IMG/VR virus record: IMGVR_UViG_3300028569_000018
Location: 1 to 64,000 of that record
Direction: 5' to 3' (one strand)
DNA from: a virus
DNA: 64,000 bases
In this document: positions 26,291 through 34,693 of the stretch, one piece after another
How the letters are laid out: the number at the start of each line of letters is the position of its first letter
Position numbering within the stretch: position 1 is the stretch's first letter
Program-made: the position numbers and the translations under genes
The notes under the pieces: model-generated
The model's input: the letters and a program-made list of their open reading frames with translations, nothing else
What the model was told of the DNA's origin: nothing
Databases searched by the model: none

Positions 26291-26938
26291 ATGAGCCGGA
26301 ATAAAATATATTACCCAGAAAACCAAATCGTTCGAAACTTGTATTCGACAAACAAGCAATGGATGCTAGAAGATGGTACTGAATATATTGGTGCATATCA
26401 TCGGTATTCTTCCGGAGAAGTATATACGGAACCGACATGGAATGAATTTCAATCAAAGAAATTGATACCGTATCATATAGTAGCGAGTGCACCGGAAAAT
26501 CTAGTATATAAGAAAATTACAAAAACTGATGTAACCACATTTTCAGCACCGATAGATTACTATCCAATATTAAAAGAATCTGATTACGTGAATGGTAGTG
26601 TTACCAGATATTTTCTTCAGCGTAATAACCTTGCTAATGCTCTATATTCAATCATAGAAGTCAATAAAGAGCAATTCGGTAAATTGGTTATATCCGGTAA
26701 AGGAATTAATAACAGCTTATATAATGGTATCTCTATACCCTGGAAATTAACCGGCCCAAAGAATGACGTGGTTGTCGGTGGTACGAGAATAACCCCAGGC
26801 GTTGAAGATACAAACAGACGTATTGTAGAAATCAATAGTACGAATGTACCGGGTCTAGATAAATTCCTAACGGACTATATAGAATTATCAGTATACTCAT
26901 TAGTAACACCTGCCGAAATCAAAATTAAATTCTTGTAG
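26291..26938 (+). CDS. virion structural protein of T4-like marine phages
   Basis: 215 residues. NKIYYPENQIVRNLYSTNKQ, WMLEDGTEYIGAYHRYSSGE and SKKLIPY form a motif set I recall from baseplate-region proteins of marine T4-like phages. It starts one base after the preceding stop. Probably a baseplate or fibre-attachment component; function not established. Confidence 0.65.
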   Translation: MSRNKIYYPENQIVRNLYSTNKQWMLEDGTEYIGAYHRYSSGEVYTEPTWNEFQSKKLIPYHIVASAPENLVYKKITKTDVTTFSAPIDYYPILKESDYVNGSVTRYFLQRNNLANALYSIIEVNKEQFGKLVISGKGINNSLYNGISIPWKLTGPKNDVVVGGTRITPGVEDTNRRIVEINSTNVPGLDKFLTDYIELSVYSLVTPAEIKIKFL

Positions 26939-26962
26939 TTCCATTTTATTTTCTTATATTTA
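26933..26962 (+). promoter_or_regulatory. sigma-type promoter (TTG-N19-TATATTTA)
   Basis: TTG 26933-26935, spacer 19, TATATTTA 26955-26962. It marks the switch from the virion module to the replication module; the polymerase-like gene starts at 26975. Confidence 0.6.
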
Positions 26963-26974
26963 CATTGTAATATT

Positions 26975-28324
26975 ATGAAAATTATCGAAACCCAACAAGA
27001 TTATGACACGCTTCTATCCGAATGCTCGACATACGATTGGTTGATAGTTCCAATATATTCTAATGGAAATTATCCGGTGCATCTAGAAACACTATCATTA
27101 TTATATGTATACGTGTTTTTAAAGGATGAAGAGTATATGGTTTCGTTTAATCATACCGAATCTTTAAATATAAGTGCAGATAACATATCGAAGCTACCTA
27201 CTCTTAATAGATTATACGTCTCTAATAAAAAGCGCTTCTTTGCATTTAATAAGAGCGATAATATTATTGATATTGATTTAGCTAAATACTTTGAAACGAA
27301 TAGTCCATTTGAAGAAGATTATGATACTAGTGCCCATGAATGGTTTGTGCGCAATTTTAAGAACTTTAAGAATCTTAATACAATCATTCCCATATTAAAG
27401 CATTATGAGCGGTGCAATAATATTAGAAATGCATTCTTAGAATATTATACACCGGATATGCAGGAAACGGACGCATTTAAAAAGTATAACGATTTTTTCA
27501 TTCGAAATTTTTATGAAATAGAGAAAAACGGGCTTTATGCTAACCGTGATATATTTACAAAGTATTTCCCAGAAAATCAAATTCATGACGGGTATGCATT
27601 TACTGAATACAATATCTATACATCGACAGGCCGACCGAGTAATAGGTATGGCGGTATCAATTACGCTGCACTAAATAAAGAGAGTGGGTGTCGACAATCA
27701 TTTACCAGTAGATTCGGTAAAGATGGATTTTTAATTAACTTTGACTTTGACGCATATCACATTAGATTATTAGCAAATCTAGTTAACTATGAATTCGACG
27801 AAAATGAGTCAGTTCACGAACACCTGGGTTGTACATATTTTAACACAACGAAATTAACTCCGGAAGAATACGAGCAATCTAAAAAGATAAGCTTTAAGTT
27901 ATTGTACGGCGGTATCCCAAAAGAATATCTACATATTGAATTTTTCAAGCGAGTTCATGAACTAACTAATTTATTATGGAAATCATACAACGATAACAAT
28001 TATATAGAAACACCGCTATTTAATAGAAAGCTGTACAAGAATTTCTTTACGGATATGAACGCGTCAAAATTACTGAACTACTTACTGCAGAGTTTTGAGA
28101 CCGAACGGAATTGTATGATTCTAGACAACTTAAACAAGAATCTAGGTAAATCTAAAATAGTATTATACACTTATGATAGTTTGTTAATTGATTTTAATAA
28201 AGCCGATGGCGCGGAAATGTTGCAATATATTAAGAATGAAATGGTCTCAGGTAAGTTTCCAGTAAAAATTCAAATCGGACCGGATTATCAAACATTACAT
28301 ACTATAGATTCGAAGAAAGTATGA
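26975..28324 (+). CDS. PolA-like DNA polymerase (family A palm)
   Basis: 449 residues. Motif A: FLINFDFDAYHIRLLANL (Asp in place of the D-x-S-x-x-E-x-R motif). Motif B: SKKISFKLLYGG. Motif C: YTYDSLLIDF, replacing the usual H-D-E with Y-D-S. The two catalytic aspartates are present. YTSTGRPSNRYGGINYAA is the thumb/palm T-x-x-G-R-x-S motif of family A enzymes. The N-terminal ~190 residues show no clear proofreading site. It could serve repair, priming or replication beside the PolB gene; role not determined. Confidence 0.7.
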   Translation: MKIIETQQDYDTLLSECSTYDWLIVPIYSNGNYPVHLETLSLLYVYVFLKDEEYMVSFNHTESLNISADNISKLPTLNRLYVSNKKRFFAFNKSDNIIDIDLAKYFETNSPFEEDYDTSAHEWFVRNFKNFKNLNTIIPILKHYERCNNIRNAFLEYYTPDMQETDAFKKYNDFFIRNFYEIEKNGLYANRDIFTKYFPENQIHDGYAFTEYNIYTSTGRPSNRYGGINYAALNKESGCRQSFTSRFGKDGFLINFDFDAYHIRLLANLVNYEFDENESVHEHLGCTYFNTTKLTPEEYEQSKKISFKLLYGGIPKEYLHIEFFKRVHELTNLLWKSYNDNNYIETPLFNRKLYKNFFTDMNASKLLNYLLQSFETERNCMILDNLNKNLGKSKIVLYTYDSLLIDFNKADGAEMLQYIKNEMVSGKFPVKIQIGPDYQTLHTIDSKKV

Positions 28325-28325
28325 C

Positions 28326-28333
28326 ATATTTAT
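28326..28333 (+). promoter_or_regulatory. late-type box ATATTTAT
   Basis: GACATATTTATATATG, immediately after the polymerase stop and 24 nt before the putative TTG start at 28358. Confidence 0.4.
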
Positions 28334-28357
28334 ATATGTTATTAATAATCGAACGAT

Positions 28358-28741
28358 TTGTATCAACTTTTAGCAGTCTTTACACCGGAATTAAGTTTAC
28401 AGGATTATATCCAGAAAATAACAACAACATATTCTATCTGCTTCAATAAAATTTTTGTATTATCTATAATAGGTAAGGACGAACTATTATGTACATTTAA
28501 TATAGAGAGATTAAGTACAAATGAAATGCTTCCGGGGGCTATATTATTGCATAGAAAAAAGGAAACGAATACATTATATACTATTAATTCATTGAATACT
28601 ATCATTAAGAAAGAAAATAACGGTATTCTAGATACAAAGCGTCAAATTAATTGGGACATGTATAGAAATAGCTTAATACTGACTAATAATAATGATATTA
28701 AGATACTACCAACCAAGATATTTAAAATAATAGAATTATGA
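28358..28741 (+). CDS. unknown protein with non-ATG start
   Basis: 127 residues from TTG at 28358; an in-frame TAA at 28346 leaves no upstream ATG. The body has MLPGAILLHRKKETNTLYTI, NGILDTKRQINWDMYRNSLI and KIFKIIEL. It overlaps the next gene (ATGA at 28738). Being between a polymerase and the SSB, a recombination-mediator or helicase-loader role is possible, but I recognise no family. Confidence 0.6.
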   Translation: MYQLLAVFTPELSLQDYIQKITTTYSICFNKIFVLSIIGKDELLCTFNIERLSTNEMLPGAILLHRKKETNTLYTINSLNTIIKKENNGILDTKRQINWDMYRNSLILTNNNDIKILPTKIFKIIEL

Positions 28742-29085
28742 AACGATTCCCGACAACCTTTAAGATGAAAAGAAGTGACCCTTCTGAGTTAGCTACGGTT
28801 GTGGCAACTGAAATACAGAACTACTTCAATATTCAGTTTGCTAAATTCAAACCAAATTGGTCTTCTGGATTCGATGAATTTGGATTAAAATTTGACGCGG
28901 ACTATTCCAGTTATTATCAACAAGATGATAACTATTATTCCTACGGCGAACTGAGTTACGATGAATCAAAATACTCTACAAAAGATATTCGTGAAGTAGT
29001 TAAAACTATTAACAGTAATATCAAACATATGCACGAGTCTTCAAGGTCTGCACTAAAACTTAAAAATATTCTTTCCGGAAAATAA
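28738..29085 (+). CDS. small unknown protein
   Basis: 115 residues with a basic N-terminus, a Tyr/Ser/Asp-rich centre (YSSYYQQDDNYYSYGELSYD) and a helical C-terminus. It overlaps the upstream gene by 4 nt and is followed by a hairpin. No family recognised. Confidence 0.55.
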   Translation: MKRFPTTFKMKRSDPSELATVVATEIQNYFNIQFAKFKPNWSSGFDEFGLKFDADYSSYYQQDDNYYSYGELSYDESKYSTKDIREVVKTINSNIKHMHESSRSALKLKNILSGK

Positions 29086-29104
29086 CGTTTAGAAGTTATT
29101 TTTT
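29079..29104 (+). terminator. AT-rich hairpin with T-run
   Basis: AAAATAAC (29079-29086) and GTTATTTT (29095-29102) flank an 8-nt loop and run into TTTT. It includes the stop codon of the 28738 gene. Weak because the stem is AT-rich. Confidence 0.4.
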
Positions 29105-29105
29105 G

Positions 29106-29113
29106 ATATTTAT
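29106..29113 (+). promoter_or_regulatory. late-type box ATATTTAT
   Basis: Lies in the 183-nt gap upstream of the SSB gene, which also carries a sigma-type promoter, so the SSB may be transcribed in two phases. Confidence 0.4.
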
Positions 29114-29155
29114 TTAAGACGAAATATTACGTTAAAATTTATTACCCCAGATAAT

Positions 29156-29186
29156 TTGGAAGTATAAAAATTAACCCATATATTTA
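29156..29186 (+). promoter_or_regulatory. sigma-type promoter (TTG-N20-TATATTTA) for SSB
   Basis: TTG 29156-29158, spacer 20, TATATTTA 29179-29186, leaving a leader of about 75 nt before the ATG at 29269. The rest of the gap shows nothing else recognisable. Confidence 0.6.
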
Positions 29187-29268
29187 GTTAAATTAGTTAT
29201 AAAACCTAGGACATACTCTAGAACTACTAATTGAAAATTATTAATTAACCAATAAAAATTGAACCAAC

Positions 29269-30057
29269 ATGGCCATCGATTTAGCTGCAATCAAAAACAA
29301 ATTGCAAACTCTCCAAACCAAAACTTCTAAACAACAGAACCTTTGGACTCCAGCACCGGGAACACAACAGGTGAGAATTGTACCTTATATTCATAACCGC
29401 GAAAATCCGTTTTTGGAATTACATTTCCATTACAACTTTTCGGGGAAGAATATACTTTCACCAATCACATTCGGAAAACCTGACCCGATTGTAGAATTCG
29501 CTGACAAGCTGAAGTCTACCGGTAATAAGGAAGAATGGAAGATGGGAAAATCATTAGAACCTAAAATGCGTTGCTATGTACCAGTATTGGTGCGTGGTAA
29601 AGAATCAGAAGGCGTTAAGTTCTGGGGTTTCGGTAAAACAGTTTACCAAGAACTTTTAGGATTTATTACTGACCCTGATTACGGTGATATTAGTGACCCA
29701 ACTTCGGGCCGTGATATTACTGTCGAATTCAAGACAAAAGAACAAACCGGTAAGGATTTCCCGGAGACTACTATTAGAGTAAAACCTAATGTAACTCCGA
29801 TGACTGATAGCAAGGATGTATTAGAGTCGATTAAGAATCAACCTAAAATCACTGAACTATTTAAGGAATGGTCTTACGATGAAATCAATAAAGTGTTAGA
29901 CACTTGGTTGAATCCTGAACCAGGTAAAGAAGGTGAAGCTTCTACCGCAGATACTACTGCTGCAACGAATAAACAGCAATTTAAAGCCGAAACTACTTCC
30001 ACTGAAAAGGTAGAAGATGTGACCGCAGCGTTTGCAAGTTTATTTGATAAAAAGTAA
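29269..30057 (+). CDS. single-stranded DNA-binding protein (gp32-like)
   Basis: 262 residues. A helical N-terminus (LAAIKNKLQTLQTKT) is followed by an OB-type core (QQVRIVPYIHNRENPFLELH, KFWGFGKTVYQELLGF, GRDITVEFKTKEQTG) and a Glu/Thr/Ala-rich linker ending in VEDVTAAFASLFDKK, the flexible tail that in gp32 recruits partners. The Zn ribbon of T4 gp32 is not evident. It coats ssDNA at forks and loads UvsX; the uvsX gene follows after 13 nt. Confidence 0.85.
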   Translation: MAIDLAAIKNKLQTLQTKTSKQQNLWTPAPGTQQVRIVPYIHNRENPFLELHFHYNFSGKNILSPITFGKPDPIVEFADKLKSTGNKEEWKMGKSLEPKMRCYVPVLVRGKESEGVKFWGFGKTVYQELLGFITDPDYGDISDPTSGRDITVEFKTKEQTGKDFPETTIRVKPNVTPMTDSKDVLESIKNQPKITELFKEWSYDEINKVLDTWLNPEPGKEGEASTADTTAATNKQQFKAETTSTEKVEDVTAAFASLFDKK

Positions 30058-30070
30058 AAACATTTAACAT

Positions 30071-30820
30071 ATGGCCACGAAAGTAGCAAAAAACAAAGCC
30101 GAGTTACAGGATGTATTAGCCGTAACTATGGCAGATAACCTTAATAAAAAATTTAAGGCAAGTGCGCTTCAAGTAGCTTATTTCCTAGACGGAGACGGTG
30201 CCGAATCCCCGAGTGAAATCAGGGGTTGGGTATCGACAGGATGTACCACATTGGACCTCGCCATTAGTAATAGACCTAATGGCGGGCTTCCTTTCGGACG
30301 GATTGTTGAGATTACTGGATTAGAAGCATCAGGAAAATCATTATTAGCAGCACACGTATTAGCAAACACCCAGAAGATGGGTGGACTAGGAGTGTTCATT
30401 GATACTGAGAACGCATCATCAACAGAATTCTTATCAGCCATCGGAGCGAATCTAAAGGAAATGCTTTATGTACCGTTAGAGACTGTTGAAGAGATATTCG
30501 AAGCTATTGAAAACATTATTGAATCGGTGCGTAAGTCGTCAAAAGACCGTCCGGTAACAATTGTAGTAGATTCAGTAGCAGGTGCAAGTACCAAGGTAGA
30601 AATGGCCGCTGAATGGGATAAGGATGGTTATAATACAACCAAAGCAATTATCTTATCTAAAGCAATGCGTAAGATTACTAACTTAATTGGACGCGAAAAG
30701 ATTCTGGTAATTTTTACCAATCAATTGCGTTCAAGAATGAATGCACCAGCATTTTCTGACCCATGGTGTGTTGACCCGATATCTACTAAGATAACTATTC
30801 GGTATAAAGCACAAGTGTGA
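30071..30820 (+). CDS. uvsX: UvsX/RecA recombinase N-terminal half plus 17-residue N-intein
   Basis: 249 residues. Residues 1-232 are the N-extein: Walker A GLEASGKS (83-90), FIDTENASS, Walker B VTIVVDSVAG and LVIFTNQLRSRM. At Cys233 (codon 30767-30769) the sequence changes to CVDPISTKITIRYKAQV and stops. That is an intein block A cut after 17 residues. The break falls after FSDPW, before the T-T-x-G-G strand that follows loop L2 in RecA/UvsX. The other half is encoded at 31913-32737, beyond an endonuclease gene; trans-splicing would give a 382-residue UvsX (T4: 391). Confidence 0.9.
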   Translation: MATKVAKNKAELQDVLAVTMADNLNKKFKASALQVAYFLDGDGAESPSEIRGWVSTGCTTLDLAISNRPNGGLPFGRIVEITGLEASGKSLLAAHVLANTQKMGGLGVFIDTENASSTEFLSAIGANLKEMLYVPLETVEEIFEAIENIIESVRKSSKDRPVTIVVDSVAGASTKVEMAAEWDKDGYNTTKAIILSKAMRKITNLIGREKILVIFTNQLRSRMNAPAFSDPWCVDPISTKITIRYKAQV

Positions 30821-30840
30821 TGTTTTGACTCCACCGGCTA

Positions 30841-30848
30841 ATATTTAT
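30841..30848 (+). promoter_or_regulatory. late-type box ATATTTAT
   Basis: CTAATATTTATTAGTATATG, 6 nt before the endonuclease ATG. The intervening endonuclease therefore has its own near-leaderless promoter inside the broken uvsX locus. Confidence 0.5.
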
Positions 30849-30854
30849 TAGTAT

Positions 30855-31943
30855 ATGACTTATAAACAATTACCGGTGGACTCATTATTAATGGAGTATT
30901 TTAATTTCGACATTGAATCAAAAGATTCCTCGATTAAAATCAAGGTAAAACTTAAAGATTCTAAAAAGTGTCGAACCGATTTTCCCAAAACACCAAAAGG
31001 ATTGCCGTACTCCGGGGTAACTAAGGAATATTTTATCCATTATATCGATGATTATGATACCGCAATTAAAGTATGGACAGCCAGAAAAACGATATGTGCT
31101 AAGACTAAATTGATTAATTGGTGTATTAATAATCTAGGATTAGATTCTATTACAATAAATAAATTACATACATGCTCAAACGATATATCAACCAAGCTTA
31201 GTAATTCACTAAATGCACACCATGCAAGCCCCGCAGGTCTTTTGACTAAGGAGAAATTAAAAGCTAGAAGTAAAATATGGGCACCGATAATTGGTCAAAT
31301 TAATAAGAAAAAATGGGAAGACCCGGCGTATAGAGAGAAGGTGATGAATATGCGTGAAGATACTGGATTCTACACGGATGTTGTTGAGAAGAATAAAAAA
31401 TGGATGTCTATACCTGAGAATAAAGCTAAATTTGTTGAAGCGTGTAATGAACCGGAGCGTAAAAGAAAAATAAGTGAAAGTACATCAAAACGGTGGCATG
31501 AATGGATGAAGTATAATCCTGAAATAATACGGAGAATAACATACTCTAGCAAAAATAAGCAATACAGTTCTAACGGTATTAAGATGAATAATATCGAATA
31601 TTTGGTAGCTGAATATCTAAATGAAATTCATGTTAATTGGATTTCTGAAAAGGTATTTAATTTTGGAAAACACACATACATTCCAGATTTCTACCTACCA
31701 GAATTTAATATAGTTATTGAATGTTATGGTGATTATTGGCACGCAAACCCTGAAATATTCGATTCAAGTAGAACTATATTCAGGACGCCGGTAACCGTAA
31801 TTCATGAAAGAAACGACCGAAGAAAACATACATTTGAAAGTAACGGATATACGTTTATCCATATATGGGAAAGCGATATTCATAAAAATTTTGAAAATAT
31901 AAAACAATTAATATGCAAACAGATTACATTGAAGAAGAAATAA
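30855..31943 (+). CDS. EDxHD homing endonuclease between the uvsX halves
   Basis: 362 residues. The C-terminal nuclease domain (about 250-362) has EYLVAEYLNEIHVNWISEKV, YIPDFYLPEFNIVIECYGDY, WHANP and GYTFIHIWESDIH, the EDxHD pattern. The preceding 150 residues are basic and helical with repeated W-x-D-P-A-Y-R-type DNA-binding segments. It is a separate ORF, not fused to the intein halves, and overlaps the C-intein start by 31 nt. It probably cleaves intact uvsX and drives spread of the split-intein cassette. Confidence 0.87.
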   Translation: MTYKQLPVDSLLMEYFNFDIESKDSSIKIKVKLKDSKKCRTDFPKTPKGLPYSGVTKEYFIHYIDDYDTAIKVWTARKTICAKTKLINWCINNLGLDSITINKLHTCSNDISTKLSNSLNAHHASPAGLLTKEKLKARSKIWAPIIGQINKKKWEDPAYREKVMNMREDTGFYTDVVEKNKKWMSIPENKAKFVEACNEPERKRKISESTSKRWHEWMKYNPEIIRRITYSSKNKQYSSNGIKMNNIEYLVAEYLNEIHVNWISEKVFNFGKHTYIPDFYLPEFNIVIECYGDYWHANPEIFDSSRTIFRTPVTVIHERNDRRKHTFESNGYTFIHIWESDIHKNFENIKQLICKQITLKKK

Positions 31944-32737
31944 CATTAGCAGAATTTGCATCTCGATTTCTCGGGGTACAAGACCTAGAGTCGCCGGAGG
32001 TTTATGATGTCGGTACATTAGGTATTGAGGTAAAAACATTAAATTCTAAAGGTGAAGAAATATTCACACCGATAGAAACGTTCGTAGTAAAAGAACCGGT
32101 TTCCGAATATTATACGGACGGCAAGATTAAGGTCTCAGCATCGCACCGATTTATCGAATCCGGCAAGGAAGTTTTTGCCAAAGACCATACCGATTTCAAG
32201 AAAGTATCGGGTCCGTTAAATATTGTTGATATAGAAGTTCCTGAATATGCTTCGTTCTTGGCTAACGGTCGGTTAAATCATAATACTACAAGTGGTGGAA
32301 AGGCGATTGCATTTCATGCTAGTGTCCGTTTACGATTAGCTCCGGTAGGAATGATTAAAGAAAAGCGTCATGGTATTGATGAAGTAGTCGGTATTAAAAC
32401 ACAGGCCAAGGTAGTTAAGAATCGTATGGGACCACCATTAAGAAAGGTGGAGTATCCGATATATTTTGACCGAGGCATCGATGATGATTTCAGCTTACTA
32501 GAAATGCTTAAGAAGTATGGTATAGTAAACGGTACATCAGGCAATTACAAATATGTAGATGAATCTACAGGTGAAACGATTCCGTTTAAGACAAAGGACT
32601 TCCGCAAAACAATTGTTGATGACCCTAGGATTAAGGATTTAGTTTACGCTGAATTGTGTGATAAATACATTATGTCGTATAACCCGACTGAACTTACCGA
32701 TGAGATAGAAGTAGAAACTGATTTTGCAGCGGATTAA
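31913..32737 (+). CDS. uvsX: C-intein (124 aa) fused to UvsX C-terminal half
   Basis: 274 residues. Residues 1-124 are a C-intein: EEEITLAEFASRFLG helix, block B-like KVSASHRFIESG, block F VDIEVPEYASFLANG, and terminal H-N at 123-124 followed by Thr125 as the +1 nucleophile (codon 32285-32287). Residues 125-274 are the C-extein, TTSGGKAIAFHASVRLRLAP onward, matching the RecA/UvsX strand after loop L2. The intein lacks an embedded endonuclease domain, which is instead the free ORF upstream. Confidence 0.9.
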   Translation: MQTDYIEEEITLAEFASRFLGVQDLESPEVYDVGTLGIEVKTLNSKGEEIFTPIETFVVKEPVSEYYTDGKIKVSASHRFIESGKEVFAKDHTDFKKVSGPLNIVDIEVPEYASFLANGRLNHNTTSGGKAIAFHASVRLRLAPVGMIKEKRHGIDEVVGIKTQAKVVKNRMGPPLRKVEYPIYFDRGIDDDFSLLEMLKKYGIVNGTSGNYKYVDESTGETIPFKTKDFRKTIVDDPRIKDLVYAELCDKYIMSYNPTELTDEIEVETDFAAD

Positions 32738-32752
32738 ATAAATTAAAAGGTT

Positions 32753-33829
32753 ATGAGTGGTGTACGTGATTATGTTAAATTATTAAGAGAACTTAGACAA
32801 GAAAAGGCCGTCGACTCGGCACCGGATGATAGGGTGCTAATTGTCGACGGCCTTTAGCTCAACAGTTTTATAAGGGTTTTTAGTGCCGTCCCTGTAGTTA
32901 ATGAAGATGGTGAACATATTGGTGGTGTAACGGGATTCTTAAAGTCAATAGCATTTGTAGTACGTGCGGTACAACCAACTCGATTGGTAATTGTATTTGA
33001 TGGTAAAGGCGGTTCTGTTAAGAGACGAGACCTGTATGCTGATTATAAAGCCGGTAGGAAAATTAATACTAAATTCAATCGCCCGGACCATTTAGAAATA
33101 AATGTGGAGCAGGAAATGATGAATATGCGAAATCAATTATCAAGATTATCTCAGTATCTTGATACCCTTCCTATTACAATATTATCAATTGATAATGTGG
33201 AAGCTGATGACATCATTGCGTATATGACTACCAACGTATTTCATGAATCACGTAAAGTAACTATCATGTCAGATGATAAGGACTTCCTACAATTGATTAA
33301 TGATAAAGTTTCCGTGTGGAGACCGGTTACTAAATTAACATATACAGAACAATCTGTGTTTGATAGATTCGGTGTACCGGCATACAATTACATTTTGCTG
33401 AAATTATTTATAGGTGACTCATCTGATAACATTAAGGGTGTCGACGGTATAGCAGCGAAGACATTATGCAAGTACATTCCGGAAATTACTACCGATAAAT
33501 TAACCCTGGATGATATCATAAAGATTGCGTATGAACGTAATCATGATGCTAAGGTTAAGGTGTATCAAAATATCTTGGATAATGAAAAGTTGCTCCGCCT
33601 TAATTACGAGCTTATGCAATTAGCTGATGTGGACATACCCGGTAATGTAAAAAGTATTACACGTGATATTCTAATGAATCAGGAAATTCCCCCAATTGAT
33701 AGATTTCAATTTAAGCGGTTGCTAGCAGAAGACAGAGCCTACAATGTTTTCAAAGACCCTGACGGGTGGCTATTAGATAGTTTCAACTATTTAGCCGGTT
33801 ATGCAAGTATGCGTAACGAGAAGAAATAA
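32753..33829 (+). CDS. rnh: 5'-3' exonuclease/flap endonuclease (T4 RNase H type) interrupted by in-frame UAG; possible +6 hop
   Basis: The ATG at 32753 reads MSGVRDYVKLLRELRQEKAV, then DRVLIVDGL, stop TAG at 32855-32857, then in the same frame LNSFIRVFSAVPVVNEDGEH, LVIVFDGKGGSVKRRDLYAD, EADDII, SDDKDFLQL and GDSSDNIKGVDGI, all PIN/FEN nuclease motifs. Homologs read V-D-G-L-N-S/T-F-I-R, so exactly six nucleotides (CTTTAG) are extra. The catalytic Asp of IVDGL lies before the stop, so a downstream TTG start (32984) would give a dead enzyme. A 13-bp hairpin ends at the stop. A peptidyl-tRNA-Leu hop from CUU to CUC would restore a full 357-residue protein. A broken gene is the alternative. Confidence 0.75.
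32803..32857 (+). promoter_or_regulatory. recoding-type hairpin ending at an in-frame UAG
   Basis: AAAGGCCGTCGAC (32803-32815) pairs perfectly with GTCGACGGCCTTT (32843-32855). An inner stem GGCACC (32818-32823) / GGTGCT (32833-32838) closes a 9-nt loop. The 3' arm includes the take-off codon CTT (32852-32854) and the U of the UAG; CTC follows at 32858. There is no T-run, so a terminator is unlikely. Confidence 0.6.
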
Positions 33830-33835
33830 AATAAC

Positions 33836-33868
33836 TGCATGACTTTTTGGGTCATGCATTTTTTTCTT
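33836..33868 (+). terminator. intrinsic terminator
   Basis: TGCATGAC and GTCATGCA form an 8-bp stem around a T-rich loop, followed by seven T and CTTTT. It ends the uvsX-rnh unit and overlaps the next promoter. Confidence 0.75.
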
Positions 33869-33877
33869 TTATATTAT
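33847..33877 (+). promoter_or_regulatory. sigma-type promoter (TTG-N20-TATATTAT) for helicase
   Basis: TTG 33847-33849 lies in the terminator loop, spacer 20, TATATTAT 33870-33877, 5 nt before the helicase ATG at 33883. The leader would be nearly absent. Confidence 0.5.
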
Positions 33878-33882
33878 AAAAT

Positions 33883-34671
33883 ATGAGTGATAAATTATCA
33901 ATATTTGGGCACTCGTTCCAAATAAAAATTATAGCGGCGTTAATGTCCGATAAAATGTATCTGCAACAGATTGCTGATATTATCGAACCGGCATTTTTCG
34001 AATCAGAAGCTAACAATTGGATAGTAGATACTATCCTAGAGTACTATAAAGAATACAAGGTACCACCGACATTAGATGTATTTAAAACAAAAGCTCTAGA
34101 GATTACCAGAGACGTTATGAAAATGGCGATTGTAGATTCATTACGTGAAGTGATGAAATACATGGATGCTGATGACCTAGATTACATTAAGAATGAAACC
34201 TTAAAATTCTGCAAAAATCAATGCATTAAGAGGGCGATTCTAGATTCGGTAGATGCCTTGAAGAAAGGTGATTACGATGTTATCAAAACGAAAATTGATG
34301 CCGCACTTAAAGCAGGTGAACCGGTCTCAACTGGATATGATTATCTATTAAATGTCAAGCAACGATATAATGAAATCAGCAGAAACTGCATTGCAACTCC
34401 ATGGCCGGTTATAAATGATATAGCAGGTGGCGGCTTTGCAAAAGGTGAATTAGTCATCTTAGTTGCAGGTCCCGGCGGAGGTAAATGCGTAGGACCTAGT
34501 ACTAGTATTGATATTGAATATGAAGAATTAGGAATAGAACTTATTTCTAGTGTAGGTACGAAATTTACATTTTGGATTAATCCATATGATACGTATAATA
34601 TAGATTCGAATGAATTATTAGGTTGGCAGGTTATCAAATTCTTAAAAGATACAACCCCTGATGGTGGGTAA
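33883..34671 (+). CDS. gp41-like replicative helicase N-terminal half plus 61-residue N-intein
   Basis: 262 residues. Residues 1-201 are a DnaB/gp41 N-domain (YLQQIADIIEPAFFESEANN) leading to GELVILVAGPGGGK. Cys202 (codon 34486-34488) begins the intein, CVGPSTSIDIEYEELGIELI, so the break is inside the Walker A P-loop (GPGGGK / ST). After about 22 intein residues comes a 39-residue extension (KFTFWINPYDTYNIDSNELL onward) to the stop. The helicase cannot bind ATP until trans-splicing joins it to the 35602-36780 product, giving about 456 residues (T4 gp41: 475). Confidence 0.9.
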   Translation: MSDKLSIFGHSFQIKIIAALMSDKMYLQQIADIIEPAFFESEANNWIVDTILEYYKEYKVPPTLDVFKTKALEITRDVMKMAIVDSLREVMKYMDADDLDYIKNETLKFCKNQCIKRAILDSVDALKKGDYDVIKTKIDAALKAGEPVSTGYDYLLNVKQRYNEISRNCIATPWPVINDIAGGGFAKGELVILVAGPGGGKCVGPSTSIDIEYEELGIELISSVGTKFTFWINPYDTYNIDSNELLGWQVIKFLKDTTPDGG

Positions 34672-34693
34672 TCTATTTTGTATAATTTTTTAC

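Noticed and set aside
29086-29268. tRNA or replication origin in the largest gene-free gaps (also 48753-48838, 51346-51449, 63228-63308)
   Set aside because: No cloverleaf, iteron or long inverted repeat was visible; the gaps are accounted for by promoter elements and AT-rich leader sequence.
32803-32857. Intrinsic terminator inside the exonuclease gene
   Set aside because: The stem is strong but is followed by AGCTCAACAG rather than a T-run, and it lies within coding sequence.
32984-33829. Exonuclease starting at TTG 32984
   Set aside because: It would omit the conserved IVDGLNSFIR segment with a catalytic Asp. The frame is open upstream as far as the UAG at 32855, and beyond it to the ATG at 32753.
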